Source: Leptospira yanagawae serovar Saopaulo str. Sao Paulo = ATCC 700523
GTDB taxonomy: Bacteria > Spirochaetota > Leptospiria > Leptospirales > Leptospiraceae
Reading direction: 5' to 3'
DNA length: 64,000 nucleotides
Assembly: GCF_000332475.2 (NCBI RefSeq)
Contig: NZ_AOGX02000008.1
Span: 1 to 64,000, forward strand
Shown: positions 1 through 10,610 of the stretch, in pieces
Position numbering within the stretch: position 1 is the stretch's first letter
Layout of the letters: each line of letters opens with the position of its first letter
Translations under genes and position numbers: made by a program
The notes under the pieces: generated by a model
Told to the model about the DNA's origin: nothing
Database searches by the model: none
The model's input: only the letters and a program-made list of their open reading frames with translations

Positions 1-240
1 ACGCCTCTAGTGAATCGTTGTTTGGAACTGATTTTCGAACCATTTTATCGGATGAATCAAAACATATATGACAAATACGGTTCCTTAGATTTCGGAATTG
101 GATTAAGTTTCGTGAAACAAACAATCGAGAAATTTGGTGGTTCAATCCATGCATTGAATTTGGTGGATCACACAAATGAAAAGAAAGAAACAAAAATAGA
201 ATTTAAGATCTACTTTCCTTATTCTTCTTCTGCAAAATGA
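1..240 (+). CDS. Sensor histidine kinase, C-terminal end (5' truncated by window)
   Basis: The reading frame is open from base 1 and ends at TGA 238-240. The visible 79 residues are the end of a HATPase_c domain: an F-box-like EPFYRM followed by a G2-box FGIGLSFVKQ, then the final beta strands. This part of a histidine kinase binds ATP to phosphorylate a response regulator. The N-terminal sensor and the H-box lie outside the window, so the signal cannot be told. The last 22 bases overlap the convergent thiL gene tail to tail. No response regulator is adjacent on the visible side. Confidence 0.8.
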   Translation, partial: TPLVNRCLELIFEPFYRMNQNIYDKYGSLDFGIGLSFVKQTIEKFGGSIHALNLVDHTNEKKETKIEFKIYFPYSSSAK

Positions 241-1127
241 AGGAAACCTCGATCATTTGGTTGGTATTTTTTGCCATCCTTTATAAATTGAACCCCAGGT
301 TTTCCAATTTCCATTCTTCCAATCCTTGTCACAGGGATGGAATGGATTTCATTGGGAAGAATTTTAGGGGATAAAAATAAAAGTTCCAATTCTTCCCCTG
401 AACCAAGGCAAGCATCCATTCCCAATACCTTTTTTGCCAAAGGGTGGAGGGGAAGAGACTCAATTTGAATTTTTAATTTTCCTTTGGAAGCAATCGCCAA
501 TCTTTCTGCATCTTGGATGAGTCCATCTGTCACATCCATACAGGCATGGATCGGATATTGGCTCAGTGGTTTTTGTAAGGTTTGTCTTGCTTTCGGCAAA
601 AGATGCCTTTGGATGGCTTTTTTGTACTGACTGTCTTTCCAGTTTTTTTTGAGGCAATGGAATCCGAGAAGACTTTGCCCCAAATCCCCCGTGACATAGA
701 GATAATCTCCCGGTTTTCCACCAGAACGAAGCCATGGTTTTTTGACAGTTCCGACAACCGTTAGCGTCAATTGGGTTGTGGGAGAGGAAAAGGTGTCGCC
801 ACCTGCCAGTTTCATTCCATACTGGTGGAGGGAAGAGCGTAGTGCTTTAGAAAAGGCCAATACCCATTCTTTTTTCCGAGACGTAGGAGAGAGGCCCAAA
901 TTCAGAAAACATTCTTTGGGTACACCACCGGAAGCTGTGATGTCAGATACGTTCACCTCAACAAGTTTTCCTGCAAGGACATTGGGACTTGACCATTGAT
1001 GAAGGAAATGGGTGCCCTCCGAAAGGGAATCCGTTGTCACTAGGCGGTTTGGTGCTAAAAAATAACAATCGTCCTCTGGGGGTGGTACTTGCCCAAATAA
1101 ACTGCGTATGATGTCTGATTCTTTCAA
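219..1127 (-). CDS. thiL: Thiamine-monophosphate kinase ThiL
   Basis: ThiL phosphorylates thiamine monophosphate to thiamine diphosphate with ATP, the last step of cofactor synthesis, in the cytosol. The 302 residues match the family length. The N-terminal EDDCYFL and TTDSLSEGTHF correspond to the nucleotide/Mg-binding GDD and DTLVEGVHF motifs. VNVSDITASGGVP, LAGGDTFSS and MDVTDGLIQDAERLA are the other AIR-synthase-fold signatures. The start is TTG at 1127 because no ATG lies before the conserved N-terminus; the Shine-Dalgarno upstream is weak (GGAAA). It overlaps the end of the histidine kinase by 22 bp and diverges from rplM. Confidence 0.93.
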   Translation of the reverse strand: MKESDIIRSLFGQVPPPEDDCYFLAPNRLVTTDSLSEGTHFLHQWSSPNVLAGKLVEVNVSDITASGGVPKECFLNLGLSPTSRKKEWVLAFSKALRSSLHQYGMKLAGGDTFSSPTTQLTLTVVGTVKKPWLRSGGKPGDYLYVTGDLGQSLLGFHCLKKNWKDSQYKKAIQRHLLPKARQTLQKPLSQYPIHACMDVTDGLIQDAERLAIASKGKLKIQIESLPLHPLAKKVLGMDACLGSGEELELLFLSPKILPNEIHSIPVTRIGRMEIGKPGVQFIKDGKKYQPNDRGFLHFAEEE

Positions 1128-1205
1128 AGCTTCGTTTCCAATAAATTTGTTTGACCCGTTGTGAAAACCGAAAATCCTGACATAAAAGAGGAAAATCTCG
1201 TACTT

Positions 1206-1658
1206 ATGGAACTATTGTCTAAAGCCCACAAGACCCCTTCTATTGCAAAAGAAGCCGTACAAAAACAGTGGTTTGTTGTGGACGCAACTGATAAAACTCT
1301 CGGAAGATTGGCAAGTCAAGTCGCTTCCAGACTTCGCGGAAAACACAAGTCTACATTCACACCGAACCAGGACTGTGGAGATAACATCATCATCGTTAAT
1401 GCTTCTAAAGTGGCTGTTACTGGTCGCAAAAGAGAACAAAAAATTTATTACCACCACTCAAGATACCCAGGTGGTATGACTGCCATCGCTTTCCACAAAC
1501 TCATCCAAGAGAACCCAGAAAGAGTGATCATGGAAGCAGTAAAAGGAATGTTACCTAAATCGAAATTAGGTGACCAAATGTTAAAAAATTGCCGCGTATT
1601 TGCTGGTAATGACCACAACCTAGGTGCTCAAAAGCCCCTAAAACTGGAGTTAAAATAA
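1206..1658 (+). CDS. rplM: 50S ribosomal protein L13
   Basis: L13 is an early-assembly protein of the large ribosomal subunit. The conserved core is clear: [37 protein letters not shown] and the [10 protein letters not shown] loop. ATG 1206 gives 150 residues, the usual L13 size, and AGAGGA lies at 1187-1192, 13 bases upstream. An in-frame GTG at 1161 would add 15 residues that do not look like L13, so I reject it. It is followed after one base by rpsI, the usual L13-S9 pair, and the two share the terminator at 2087-2112. Confidence 0.95.
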   Translation: MELLSKAHKTPSIAKEAVQKQWFVVDATDKTLGRLASQVASRLRGKHKSTFTPNQDCGDNIIIVNASKVAVTGRKREQKIYYHHSRYPGGMTAIAFHKLIQENPERVIMEAVKGMLPKSKLGDQMLKNCRVFAGNDHNLGAQKPLKLELK

Positions 1659-1659
1659 G

Positions 1660-2055
1660 ATGGCGCAAAAAGCAGTTTGGGCAGTAGGCCGACGCAAAAC
1701 ATCTGTTGCACGTGCAAAAATCGCATCGGGAACAGGAAAAATCACAGTCAATCATAAAGATGTAAAAGATTACATCAAAAACGGAGAACATTTAGTTCGC
1801 CGTGCGCTTGAGCCTCTTCTCGTTTTAGAAGCTCGTGACAAATACGACATTGCACTCAATGTAACTGGTGGTGGAGTGATTGGACAAGTAGGAGCGATTC
1901 GTCATGCTGTGGCGCGCGCACTTGTTGCTTTCAACGAGTCACTCAAACCTACTTTGAAAAAAGAAGGTTTTCTCACTCGTGATAGCCGTATGGTGGAACG
2001 TAAAAAATACGGTTTACACAAAGCTCGCCGGGGAACTCAGTTCTCAAAACGTTAA
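1660..2055 (+). CDS. rpsI: 30S ribosomal protein S9
   Basis: S9 sits in the head of the small subunit, and its C-terminal tail reaches the P-site tRNA. The protein has 131 residues, normal for the family. It begins with [13 protein letters not shown] and ends with [17 protein letters not shown]. The universally conserved SKR tail is present, although the preceding residues read RRGT instead of the more common RRAP. It starts one base after rplM and is evidently co-transcribed with it. Confidence 0.97.
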   Translation: MAQKAVWAVGRRKTSVARAKIASGTGKITVNHKDVKDYIKNGEHLVRRALEPLLVLEARDKYDIALNVTGGGVIGQVGAIRHAVARALVAFNESLKPTLKKEGFLTRDSRMVERKKYGLHKARRGTQFSKR

Positions 2056-2086
2056 TCGGAAATTTCCTCTTTTTTCCGATACGAGA

Positions 2087-2112
2087 AGCCTCCTTCGGGA
2101 GGCTTTTTTTTT
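2087..2112 (+). terminator. Rho-independent terminator after rplM-rpsI
   Basis: Seven-base stem AGCCTCC / GGAGGCT with a very stable TTCG tetraloop (2094-2097), followed at once by a run of nine T. It closes the ribosomal protein operon 31 bases after the S9 stop codon. Confidence 0.93.
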
Positions 2113-2137
2113 CTTCTCCGTCTAACACATACCACCT

Positions 2138-3391
2138 ATGAACCAAATGATCTTTTACCTTGCCTTTGCCTTTGGAACCTTTGCTAGCAGTTGTTTTTTA
2201 TACTCCATTGTAATTTTTTCACAGACTTTAACGGTAGTTAAGGGGTTTTCTGGAATCGTATTTTTCTTTTTGTTTTTACCGTTTCCTTTGTTCTTTTTGT
2301 ATACGGGGTATTTACTCGACCGTTATTCCAAAAAGTGGGTGGTTGTGTGTTTTCAGTTTTTTTTATTTTTATCTGCATTACTTCTTGGTGCTTTCACAAA
2401 CCTCTTTGAAACCTATCCCTATTTGTTATTGCCACTCGCCTTTATCAACGGAATTGGAATGACAACGGTATTACCGGGACGGATGGCACTGCTTCGTGAG
2501 GTAATGGAATCTCATAAACTCGTGTTTCATACCATTGCAGGGAATTTACTTTTGATTTTTTCCTTTGGGATGAGCCCTCTTGCAGTGGGTTGGATTCGGG
2601 AATTTGAAACCTATTCGCAACTTTTCTTGGTTTTAGCAGGACTCCATGCAATTTCCATGTTCGCCTTTACATTGTTACGTTCTAAAATAAAGGAAATTGA
2701 TTCTACTACTTTACAGGTTCGTAACAGAACTAATCCCAAAACCAATCCCATACATCAGGTAAATCAAACTTTTGACAGTTCAGAAATTCCATCTCTTTCA
2801 GGAAGTCTCAGATTGGTGTTAGATTTTTTAAAGGCAGACCCAGTTTCAAGGCAAGTCATGTGGATTGCCGTGTTTAGTATGCTTGCCCTTGGTCCCATCC
2901 AAGTGGTATTACCCCAATATGTGAAACAAGAACTTGGGCTTGGGGAATTGGCACGTGGGTCAGTCCTCGTTTTCCTCGGTCCTGGACTCTTCCTTGGCGG
3001 AATCCTCACCATCCTATTCCACCACCTAGAACGAAAGGGTTTGGTTTTATTGTCAGTGTTTGCTCTCTCTTCTGTTTTCTTTTTGGGATTCATCCCTTTT
3101 TATGATGCAAAGGCAACTTCGTTTTTTCTGTTTTGTTTTGGAGTATCCGGTGGGATCCTTTCAAGCCTGATGCCTGCCATCTTACAAAAACGAGCTGACG
3201 ACGCACTCCGTGGAAGGATCCTTTCTCTTTACACCGTTTGTTTCCAATTCACTCCAGCCATTTCTGGATTTTTTGCGAGTGTCTTACGTGACCATACAGG
3301 AAGTTTTTGGACCTTCATTGGCCTTGGACTTAGTTTTCTTTTGATTTCTTTATTTTCCTTCCTTCGGTATACGGAATTACGCGAAAGTTAA
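2138..3391 (+). CDS. Major facilitator superfamily transporter
   Basis: This is an inner-membrane transporter of 417 residues with about twelve hydrophobic helices and a central hydrophilic loop (about residues 185-230). The loop between helices 2 and 3 carries [12 protein letters not shown], which matches MFS motif A (G-x3-D-R-x2-K/R). The overall pattern resembles the MFS_3/EntS-like drug or siderophore exporters, but the substrate cannot be read from sequence. It follows the ribosomal terminator and precedes alaS by 49 bases; it is probably transcribed separately from the ribosomal genes. Confidence 0.85.
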   Translation: MNQMIFYLAFAFGTFASSCFLYSIVIFSQTLTVVKGFSGIVFFFLFLPFPLFFLYTGYLLDRYSKKWVVVCFQFFLFLSALLLGAFTNLFETYPYLLLPLAFINGIGMTTVLPGRMALLREVMESHKLVFHTIAGNLLLIFSFGMSPLAVGWIREFETYSQLFLVLAGLHAISMFAFTLLRSKIKEIDSTTLQVRNRTNPKTNPIHQVNQTFDSSEIPSLSGSLRLVLDFLKADPVSRQVMWIAVFSMLALGPIQVVLPQYVKQELGLGELARGSVLVFLGPGLFLGGILTILFHHLERKGLVLLSVFALSSVFFLGFIPFYDAKATSFFLFCFGVSGGILSSLMPAILQKRADDALRGRILSLYTVCFQFTPAISGFFASVLRDHTGSFWTFIGLGLSFLLISLFSFLRYTELRES

Positions 3392-3440
3392 ATTCGAATT
3401 TCCTTGCCCTAGGAGGCAAATCCGATTTCCGTGTAAGTGT

Positions 3441-6200
3441 ATGAAGTTCAAATCGGTCCAAGAAATCGCAAGGTTGTACACGAACTATTTCCAAGAGAAA
3501 GGGCACACAATTGTGCCATCTTCCAGTCTCATTCCCAAAGGGGATCCAACTCTTTTATTCACCACTGCAGGTATGGTGCAGTTCAAACCACTCTTCACTG
3601 GGGCAGTGGAATTGCCATACACAAGGGCCGCCTCCATCCAAAAATGTGTTCGTACCACGGACTTGGAAGTTGTTGGTAAAACAGAAAGGCATTGTACATT
3701 TTTTGAAATGTTAGGAAATTTTTCCTTTGGGGATTATTTTAAGAAAGAAGCCATTGAATACGCGTTAGATTTTTCTTTAAACAAATTAGAAATTCCAAAA
3801 GATAAAATTTGGGTCACAATTTACTTAGATGATGATGAAGCTAAAAAAATTTGGATGGATGCCGGGATTCCAGAAGAACGAATTGTAAGGCTTGGAAAAA
3901 AAGATAATTTTTGGGGCCCTGCTGGAGACAGTGGTGCGTGTGGTCCTTGTTCGGAATTGTATTTGGATAGGGGGCCAGAAAAAGGAGGCCCAAATTGTGG
4001 CAACAACCCCAATTGCAAACCTGGTTGTGATTGTGATCGTTATTTAGAATATTGGAATTTAGTTTTTAACCAATTCAACCAAACGGTCTCGGGAGAATTA
4101 CTCCCTTTGAAACAAACTGGGATTGATACGGGTTCCGGTCTTGAACGTGTGGCCATGTTATTACAAGAAGTAGACTCGGTATATGATACCGATGAATTAA
4201 AGTCCATCATCAAACAAATTGAATCCCTTTCTGGTTATGAATATAACGAAACCACCAAACAATCGTTTCGTGTGATCACTGACCATTCTCGTTCTGTATT
4301 TTTTTCCCTTGGTGATGGGATTTACCCAGACCGTACAGGGCGTGGGTATGTGATCCGCCGTCTTATCAGACGTGCTTCCCTTTTTGCCAGAAAACTTGGA
4401 ATCCACGAACCATTTTTATACAAATTGGTTGGCACATTAAAGGATTTGTATTCGGTCCGTTACCCCGAATTAAAAGACAAAGCGAAAGACATTGAATCCA
4501 TCTTCAAAAAAGAAGAAGAACTATTCCTTCATACACTCGAAGTGGGCCTTGAGGAATTGGAATCAGTTTTAGACCATCTGAAAAAAGAAAAACAAACAGT
4601 CGTTACAGGAAAAGAAGGTTTTCGATTGTATTCCACCTATGGGTTCCCGAGAGAGATGACAAAGGAACTTGTGGAAGAACGAGGGTTTTCTTTTGACGAC
4701 AATGGATTTGAAGAGGAATTGGAAAAAGACCGTGACCTGTCACGTGCAAGTTGGAAAGGAAAAAAAATCCAATACCTCACAGGTCTTACCGTTTCTCCTG
4801 AATTGAAAACAGAATTTTTAGGTTATACGGAATCAAAATCGAAATCAAAGGTTCTTTATTTGTTTGTGGATGGAAAATCAGTTCCGTCTGCCAAACAAGG
4901 GGAAGAGGCCGTGATTGTTCTCGACAAAACTCCTTTTTATGCGGAGGGGGGTGGTCAGATTGGTGACACTGGTTATTTAAAAAAAGAAGGTTTCCAATTC
5001 CAAGTCCAAGACACTCAAAAAGAAAATGATACCTTTTTGCATATGGGAATGATTTTAAAAGGAAATCTTTCTGTGGGTGAGGTCGTCGATTCTGAAATAG
5101 AAGTGGAAAGAAGACAAAATCTAGCAAACCATCACTCCGGCACACATTTGTTAAATGGTGCACTCCGAAGGATTCTTGGAACTCATGTGTCTCAAAAAGG
5201 ATCCATCGTATCCTCTGATTATCTTCGATTTGATTTTTCTCATCCGAAAGCTCTCTCCAAGGAAGAAATCATCCAAATTGAAACAGATGTCAACGAGGCT
5301 GTGAACCAAGAGATCCCGGTCAAAACTGAAGTATTGAGCCTAGATGCAGCAAAAGAGTCAGGTGCACTTTCTATGTTTGATGAAAAATATGGAAGTGTTG
5401 TCCGAGTGATCTCAATGGGTGATAAATCCAAAGAATTTTGTGGTGGGACTCATGTAACCAATACCAAAGAAATTGGATTTTTTGCCATCGTGAAAGAAGG
5501 AAGCCCTGGAGCAGGGAACAGAAGGATTGAAGCAATTTGTGGGGATTCGGTTGTGAGTTATTTTTTACACCAATTCCAAACTTTGGCATCTAAAATTGAA
5601 ACCCATAACTTAACCGCAAAAGAGACGTTTGGTGACTTAAAAGAATTTGGAATCACAAAAGAAGTTCCGTCTCCTGAATCCTTACAATCAATGTTTCTTC
5701 GGGAAGGAAAAGGGATCGTAACGCGGCTTCGTAAACTTCGGGAAGGATTAGAAAGTGAATTGGAAGAGAAGTCCAGTGCTCTTTTCAAAGCCAAAAAGAA
5801 AAGTGAACAACAAAAATTCCAAATGAATCCCGAACTTGTGGATGGATTGTTACAAAAGGCACACAAGTTCCCAAAAGGGAAAGTTGTGACAGAATTGTTT
5901 CCTTCTGTGGATGCAAAGTCCCTCAAAGATTTAGCGGACTCACTCAAAGCCAAGGAACCAGAAATTTTATGTTTGTTTGGAACAACGGAAGGGGAATCAT
6001 CTACCTTAGTTTTTATGTGTAACAAGGTTTTGAATGAACGTGGGATCCATTGTGGTGACATGCTCAAAGAAACCTTAGTGATGTTAGATGGAAAAGGGGG
6101 AGGTCGACCCGATATGGCTCAAGGTGGTGGTAAAAAACCTGAATCCGTTGCCAAGTCCTTGGAATTTGCCCTTTCCCTTGCAAAAACAAAATTGTCGTAA
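3441..6200 (+). CDS. alaS: Alanyl-tRNA synthetase
   Basis: AlaRS charges tRNA-Ala in the cytosol and hydrolyses mischarged Ser/Gly-tRNA. The 919 residues cover the whole family architecture. The class II catalytic core has [14 protein letters not shown] and [20 protein letters not shown] near residues 40-100. The editing domain has zinc ligands NHHSGTHLL near residue 563 and CGGTHV near residue 667. The C-terminal C-Ala domain carries a glycine-rich [12 protein letters not shown] end. A cysteine cluster around residues 170-195 is an insertion seen in some bacterial AlaRS. ATG 3441 has no Shine-Dalgarno close by; AGGAGG at 3411-3416 is 24 bases away and inside a short hairpin, so initiation may be atypical. 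Confidence 0.97.
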   Translation: MKFKSVQEIARLYTNYFQEKGHTIVPSSSLIPKGDPTLLFTTAGMVQFKPLFTGAVELPYTRAASIQKCVRTTDLEVVGKTERHCTFFEMLGNFSFGDYFKKEAIEYALDFSLNKLEIPKDKIWVTIYLDDDEAKKIWMDAGIPEERIVRLGKKDNFWGPAGDSGACGPCSELYLDRGPEKGGPNCGNNPNCKPGCDCDRYLEYWNLVFNQFNQTVSGELLPLKQTGIDTGSGLERVAMLLQEVDSVYDTDELKSIIKQIESLSGYEYNETTKQSFRVITDHSRSVFFSLGDGIYPDRTGRGYVIRRLIRRASLFARKLGIHEPFLYKLVGTLKDLYSVRYPELKDKAKDIESIFKKEEELFLHTLEVGLEELESVLDHLKKEKQTVVTGKEGFRLYSTYGFPREMTKELVEERGFSFDDNGFEEELEKDRDLSRASWKGKKIQYLTGLTVSPELKTEFLGYTESKSKSKVLYLFVDGKSVPSAKQGEEAVIVLDKTPFYAEGGGQIGDTGYLKKEGFQFQVQDTQKENDTFLHMGMILKGNLSVGEVVDSEIEVERRQNLANHHSGTHLLNGALRRILGTHVSQKGSIVSSDYLRFDFSHPKALSKEEIIQIETDVNEAVNQEIPVKTEVLSLDAAKESGALSMFDEKYGSVVRVISMGDKSKEFCGGTHVTNTKEIGFFAIVKEGSPGAGNRRIEAICGDSVVSYFLHQFQTLASKIETHNLTAKETFGDLKEFGITKEVPSPESLQSMFLREGKGIVTRLRKLREGLESELEEKSSALFKAKKKSEQQKFQMNPELVDGLLQKAHKFPKGKVVTELFPSVDAKSLKDLADSLKAKEPEILCLFGTTEGESSTLVFMCNKVLNERGIHCGDMLKETLVMLDGKGGGRPDMAQGGGKKPESVAKSLEFALSLAKTKLS

Positions 6201-6238
6201 AATCGATTTGATGAGAAAAAACAAATTGGAGAATCAAA

Positions 6239-6736
6239 ATGGCACAAGACCCTTCCTTTGACATTGTATCGAAACTCGACCGACCTGAATTACAAAACGC
6301 GGTCTCCCAAGCAATGACGGAGATCCAAACACGTTTTGATTTTAAAGGATCCAACTCCGAAATCAAAATCACCGATGACCAGTTGGTTTTGACTTCTGAA
6401 AATGAAATCAAACTCAAACAAGTGATTGATGTCCTCACAACAAAAATGGCAAAACGGGGGATCAGCCTCAAAGCATTTGATTTTGATTCCAAAATTGAAC
6501 CTGCCACAGGACAAACTGTTCGGATGAAGGTAAAAATCCAAAATGGTTTGGACAAAGAACAAACCAAACAAATCACAACCCTTATCAAAGACCAAAAACT
6601 AAAAGTGCAAGCAACGATCCAGGGGGACTCGGTGCGAGTGGTGGGCAAAAAGAAAGACGATTTGCAGGAAGTGATGGCAGCCATCCGCAATGCGAATTTC
6701 AATTTTGATGCTAATTTTACAAACTTTAAGGGATAA
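6239..6736 (+). CDS. yajQ: YajQ-family cyclic di-GMP-binding protein
   Basis: This 165-residue cytosolic protein has the YajQ (DUF520) signature from end to end: SFDIVSKLDRPELQNAV at the start, FDFKGSNSEI and the RISLKAFDF-like segment GISLKAFDF. The C-terminal half contains VRVVGKKKDDLQEVM. Family members bind nucleotides; in Xanthomonas a homologue binds cyclic di-GMP and works with a transcription factor. That role is only inferred here. GGAG lies seven bases before the ATG. A PilZ protein elsewhere in the window (57195-58289) is another possible cyclic di-GMP receptor. Confidence 0.92.
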   Translation: MAQDPSFDIVSKLDRPELQNAVSQAMTEIQTRFDFKGSNSEIKITDDQLVLTSENEIKLKQVIDVLTTKMAKRGISLKAFDFDSKIEPATGQTVRMKVKIQNGLDKEQTKQITTLIKDQKLKVQATIQGDSVRVVGKKKDDLQEVMAAIRNANFNFDANFTNFKG

Positions 6737-6750
6737 TTTCTGGCAGAACA

Positions 6751-6778
6751 GAAAGCCTCTTTGGCTTCCAAATTTTTT
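6751..6778 (+). terminator. Possible weak terminator after yajQ
   Basis: Stem AAGCC / GGCTT with loop TCTTT (6758-6762), one mismatch and one further pair outside, then a six-T run at 6773-6778. The stem is short, so this may be only an attenuator before ftsK. Confidence 0.4.
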
Positions 6779-6813
6779 CTGTCTATGTCTCGAAACCGTC
6801 CGATATTTCCCGT

Positions 6814-9800
6814 ATGGACCCTAAAAAATCCGTATGGGGATGGACCTTACCTAGGAAAGATTTCCTCCCGTATTTATTTGTATTTTCCGGAGTATTTTTA
6901 CTGTTATCCCTTTTTTCCTTCCAAGAAGGAGAGGATGGATCCCTTTTCAATTGGTTTGGAAGGCTTGGGCATTACATCGCTCTCACTCTTTTTTACCTAC
7001 TCGGAAAAACTTCCTTTTTGTTTGCAGGCTTTGTTTTGCTTTTGGGTGTCCTTTCCCTTAGAAATCCTGAATTTGATAGCCTAAGTAAGGCTTTATTTTT
7101 TCCCATTTTTATCATCGCCACCACTGTGAGTTTGAACCTTCTCGAAACTCCTATGGGCCATGTAGGGGATAGTGGTGGGATTTTTGGACAATTTTTCTCT
7201 TGGATCTTTTCCTATCTCTTTGGCGAAACAGGACGAGTGCTTGTTGTTTTTTTTCTGTATTTGTACTTTGCCGTGATTTGGCTCGAGGATGGAGCTTGGT
7301 CGTATACCTTTTCTACCATCCACTCCGTTTCTGAAAAATTATACCACCTTATGGGGGGAAGGAAAGAGTTCCCCCATCTCAAACTGCCTTCCTTTATGGA
7401 AACCGTTGTATCCACACGACGTGCTCCCGAAGCGGAAGTAAAACGAAAAGGATGGTTCCAAGTCCAAACGGAAGAAGAGTCCAAAGAAGATTTGGCCCAT
7501 CATTTTTGGAATGTAGTCGCAAAGGAAAAAGGGAGAGAAATGAATTTCCCAAACGGAAATTTTCCTTCCCATTCCGTTTCCCAAGATGGGGATGATGGGT
7601 TTCCTAGTTCCCGATTGGAAGGAAATCTTCCTAAAAAAAATCCAATCACTTCCCATCTTCGATTCCTAAATGCCAAAGAGTTTGAAGGATTTTTTGATGC
7701 AACGGAGACGGTCTTTCGTTTCCAAAAACAAAAATCCAATCCAAGTGTGGATGAAAATGCGAATCGAAATCGGATTCCTCGTCTCCAGTTAATCGATAAA
7801 CGCGAATTAGATGGAGTAACAGAAGGTGCAAAATCAGAAGAATTCGATCAGGAACGAGAATCCAAAATCCTCTTTCAATTTCCAGAAGCCAAATGGAAAC
7901 CAAAATTGGATATCGGTGTCTCACTTGATCATTTAGAACTTCCAAAACTAAATCCAATCAAATCTGTGTTAGGTGAAAATGCATATCCTTTTGCAAAACG
8001 GAATTTGGATTCTTTTTCCCTTGCAGCTGACACGTCTGATTGGGAAGATTCGGAAGTGGATTCCGATGGATACGAATTCGAAGGAACCGAATCCGAAAAC
8101 TTCGAAGCAGAGTTTGAAGAAGGTACGAAAGGAAACGAAGGATCCCCAACTGTCACCATCCCGATCCCAGAATCGGTTCGTTTGTCCCTCGTGGAAGAAA
8201 CTGGTTTTGAAACCAATGATTTCGAAGATTCCGCAGACGAAGATACAGACACAGGTTCGTTAGAGGAAGAGGAATACGAAGAAGAAACGTTGGAGACCTT
8301 GGCCGTGGAAGAATCTTCGCCTCTTGTCCGCTCCAATTTGAGCGCAGGAAATTTCGGTAAGAAAAAACTTCCAACGAAGGAAACCAAAGTAGAGCAGGAA
8401 CTTATGTTTGGTTCCATGGTGCCAAAACCCAAATTGAAAAAAGGGAAGTATTACATTTCTCCTAGGTTACTTGCGTCCCACCAGGTACCTGTGGCCAATA
8501 TCTTAAAAAATGATTCGGAACTTGACCTGATCGCCAAAAAAATCGAAGAGTCCACCGGTCACTTCGGAATCGAGTCAAAGGTCATCACAAAGGAACGAGG
8601 ACCGATCATCACTCGTTACGAAATCACCATTCCGAATGGAATCAAACTGAACCGAATTGTTTCCTTATCTGATGAAATCAGAGCCTACCTCGAAGTGAAA
8701 AACATCCGGATTGTGGCACCTATCCCTGGTAAGGCGTCCATTGGAATTGAAGTTCCTAACCGTGTCAGAGAAGATGTGTTCTTATCTGAAATCTTAAAAG
8801 ATACGATCCTACAACAAAAAGCAAAAGACCTTTCCATTTGTATTGGTAAGGATATTTCCGGGAAACTTGTGATGATTGATATCGCCAAACTCCCTCACTT
8901 ACTTGTCGCAGGGACAACGGGTTCAGGAAAGTCCGTGAGTATCAATGCGATGATCACAAGTTTGATTTGCACTCGTTCTCCAGAGGAAGTGCGATTCATC
9001 ATGATCGATCCAAAGATGGTGGAGATGACCCTTTACGAAGGAATCCCTCATCTTCTGATGCCTGTCATCACCGATCCAAAAAAGGCAACGAAGGCATTGT
9101 CATGGGCCATCCAAGAGATGGAGAGTCGATACCAAATGATCTCCCAATTGAAAAGTCGGGACTTCAAAAGTTTCAACGAAAAGGTAGAGGAATATGCCCA
9201 CGCCAAAGGGTTCCAAAAACTCCCATACATTGTGATCTTCATTGATGAGCTTGCTGACCTTATGATGGTTTCTGGGAAAGACTTAGAGGAACAAATCCAA
9301 CGGATTTCCCAAAAAGCAAGAGCTGTCGGAATCCATTTGGTCATGGCAACCCAGAGGCCATCCGTCGATGTGATCACTGGGGTGATCAAAGCGAATTGTC
9401 CGGCTCGTGTGGCCTTCCAAGTGGCACAAAAAACGGACTCACGTACCATCCTCGATACCAGTGGGGCAGAAACTCTCCTCGGAAAAGGGGACTTTTTGTA
9501 CCGTTCTCCTACTTCGAGTGACCTTATGCGGATCCAGGCTCCCTATATTGAAGAGAAAGAAATTGATTCCATCGTGGAAGAGGCCAAAAAACAAGGGGCT
9601 CCTGCTTACGTGGAAATGAACTGGGACGATGAAACGAATATCGAAATGGCCTCTGATGAAGATGAAGAACTTTTCGATGAAGCTTGGAACATTGTTGTGA
9701 CCGAAAAAAAAGCCAGTGCGAGTTATTTGCAACGTAGGATGAGGATTGGTTACAACAAAGCAGCAAGGCTTATGGAACTCATGGAAATGAGGGGTTATGT

Positions 9801-9849
9801 TTCTCCGCAAGTGGGGGCGAAACCTCGGGAAATCTTACGTTCAGCGTAA
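6814..9849 (+). CDS. ftsK: DNA translocase FtsK/SpoIIIE
   Basis: FtsK anchors at the division septum and pumps chromosome termini so that sister chromosomes resolve. The 1011-residue protein begins with about four membrane helices (residues 15-160). A hydrophilic linker follows (about 190-560), unusually rich in Glu, Asp and Ser. The motor domain has Walker A GTTGSGKS near residue 700, Walker [13 protein letters not shown] and the [17 protein letters not shown] motif. The last 65 residues are the winged-helix gamma domain ([20 protein letters not shown]) that reads KOPS-type orienting sequences. ATG 6814 is chosen because the first helix follows at once; its Shine-Dalgarno is weak. Confidence 0.96.
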   Translation: MDPKKSVWGWTLPRKDFLPYLFVFSGVFLLLSLFSFQEGEDGSLFNWFGRLGHYIALTLFYLLGKTSFLFAGFVLLLGVLSLRNPEFDSLSKALFFPIFIIATTVSLNLLETPMGHVGDSGGIFGQFFSWIFSYLFGETGRVLVVFFLYLYFAVIWLEDGAWSYTFSTIHSVSEKLYHLMGGRKEFPHLKLPSFMETVVSTRRAPEAEVKRKGWFQVQTEEESKEDLAHHFWNVVAKEKGREMNFPNGNFPSHSVSQDGDDGFPSSRLEGNLPKKNPITSHLRFLNAKEFEGFFDATETVFRFQKQKSNPSVDENANRNRIPRLQLIDKRELDGVTEGAKSEEFDQERESKILFQFPEAKWKPKLDIGVSLDHLELPKLNPIKSVLGENAYPFAKRNLDSFSLAADTSDWEDSEVDSDGYEFEGTESENFEAEFEEGTKGNEGSPTVTIPIPESVRLSLVEETGFETNDFEDSADEDTDTGSLEEEEYEEETLETLAVEESSPLVRSNLSAGNFGKKKLPTKETKVEQELMFGSMVPKPKLKKGKYYISPRLLASHQVPVANILKNDSELDLIAKKIEESTGHFGIESKVITKERGPIITRYEITIPNGIKLNRIVSLSDEIRAYLEVKNIRIVAPIPGKASIGIEVPNRVREDVFLSEILKDTILQQKAKDLSICIGKDISGKLVMIDIAKLPHLLVAGTTGSGKSVSINAMITSLICTRSPEEVRFIMIDPKMVEMTLYEGIPHLLMPVITDPKKATKALSWAIQEMESRYQMISQLKSRDFKSFNEKVEEYAHAKGFQKLPYIVIFIDELADLMMVSGKDLEEQIQRISQKARAVGIHLVMATQRPSVDVITGVIKANCPARVAFQVAQKTDSRTILDTSGAETLLGKGDFLYRSPTSSDLMRIQAPYIEEKEIDSIVEEAKKQGAPAYVEMNWDDETNIEMASDEDEELFDEAWNIVVTEKKASASYLQRRMRIGYNKAARLMELMEMRGYVSPQVGAKPREILRSA

Positions 9850-9889
9850 ATCATCGACAAGAGAAGTTTGTCTGAAAAACTGGGAAACT

Positions 9890-10591
9890 ATGAAAGTATG
9901 GATCGGATTTTTGTTACTTGTTTTGGGAGTTTCTTTGGAGGCCCAAACAAGTCCGGCTCACAATTGGCATTCCCCATCGGAAGTTGTCAAAAAGATCAAA
10001 AAAAACTTCAGCGAAATCAATTCGTATTCCGCTGATTTTCTCATCAAAACAGAAGACAACAAAAAAGAAAAACAGATGCGTGGGAAATGTTTCTACAAAC
10101 GCCCTGGAAAAATTCGTTATAACTTTGCCGAACCAGAAGGGGACGAAATTGTATCTGATGGAAAAACCCTTCATATCTTTATCAAACGGTTAGGTGCTGT
10201 TGGCAAACAAGACCTAACTCTCGATCGCAAAAATTCTTCTGGACCTATCTTTACGACAAACAGTCCCGAAGGGTTAAATCGACTTTTTCGTAAATACCAT
10301 TATAAATTTGATACCATCGAACAACCTCGTTCCATCGGTGATACCACAAAGTACTTTGTACTCGATCTTGACCAAAGAGAAAAAATTGGTGGGTTCGAAA
10401 AGATGAAACTGTTTGTGGATTCAGAATCTTACTTAATCAAAAAAGCAGTGGCGACTGATGGTCGTGGCAAAGTCACAACGATATCATTTTCAAATATTAA
10501 TTTTTCGGAAGAAATCCAAGATGGAGTTTTCAATTTTCATATGAGCGGGAACGCGAAGATTGTCAACAACCCACTTGTCTCTGAGAACTAA
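9890..10591 (+). CDS. LolA-like outer-membrane lipoprotein carrier
   Basis: LolA carries lipoproteins across the periplasm to the outer membrane. From ATG 9890 the protein has 233 residues. It begins with a signal peptide ([19 protein letters not shown]), then has the LolA-type start [14 protein letters not shown] and [25 protein letters not shown]. The upstream in-frame ATG at 9797 lies inside the ftsK coding end and would put 31 charged residues before the signal peptide, so it is rejected. It sits between ftsK and rodZ. Assignment to the LolA superfamily is firm; that it carries lipoproteins rather than another ligand is inferred. Confidence 0.85.
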   Translation: MKVWIGFLLLVLGVSLEAQTSPAHNWHSPSEVVKKIKKNFSEINSYSADFLIKTEDNKKEKQMRGKCFYKRPGKIRYNFAEPEGDEIVSDGKTLHIFIKRLGAVGKQDLTLDRKNSSGPIFTTNSPEGLNRLFRKYHYKFDTIEQPRSIGDTTKYFVLDLDQREKIGGFEKMKLFVDSESYLIKKAVATDGRGKVTTISFSNINFSEEIQDGVFNFHMSGNAKIVNNPLVSEN

Positions 10592-10595
10592 ACTG

Positions 10596-10604
10596 AAAGA
10601 GGAG
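10596..10604 (+). promoter_or_regulatory. Strong Shine-Dalgarno deciding the TTG start of rodZ
   Basis: AAAGAGGAG ends six bases before TTG 10611. The in-frame ATG/ACG-rich extension upstream lies inside the lolA-like coding sequence and has no such site, so TTG is the start. Confidence 0.85.
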
Positions 10605-10610
10605 TTCATT

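Noticed and set aside
1161..1205. GTG start adding 15 residues to L13
   Set aside because: The extension is not L13-like, while ATG 1206 with AGAGGA gives normal length.
3401..3420. Riboswitch or T-box before alaS
   Set aside because: Only a five-base hairpin TTGCC/GGCAA is present; the leader is too short for a T-box.
5558..6067. 169-residue reverse ORF in alaS
   Set aside because: Shadow of the AlaRS C-terminal region; no Shine-Dalgarno or family features.
6064..6771. 235-residue reverse ORF over yajQ
   Set aside because: It covers the well-conserved yajQ gene on the other strand and shows no domain.
7929..8432. 167-residue Ser-rich reverse ORF inside ftsK
   Set aside because: Antisense of the Glu/Asp-rich linker gives Ser/Phe-rich products by codon complement; no start signal.
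9797..9889. Upstream ATG of the LolA-like gene
   Set aside because: It lies within ftsK and would place 31 charged residues before a clear signal peptide.
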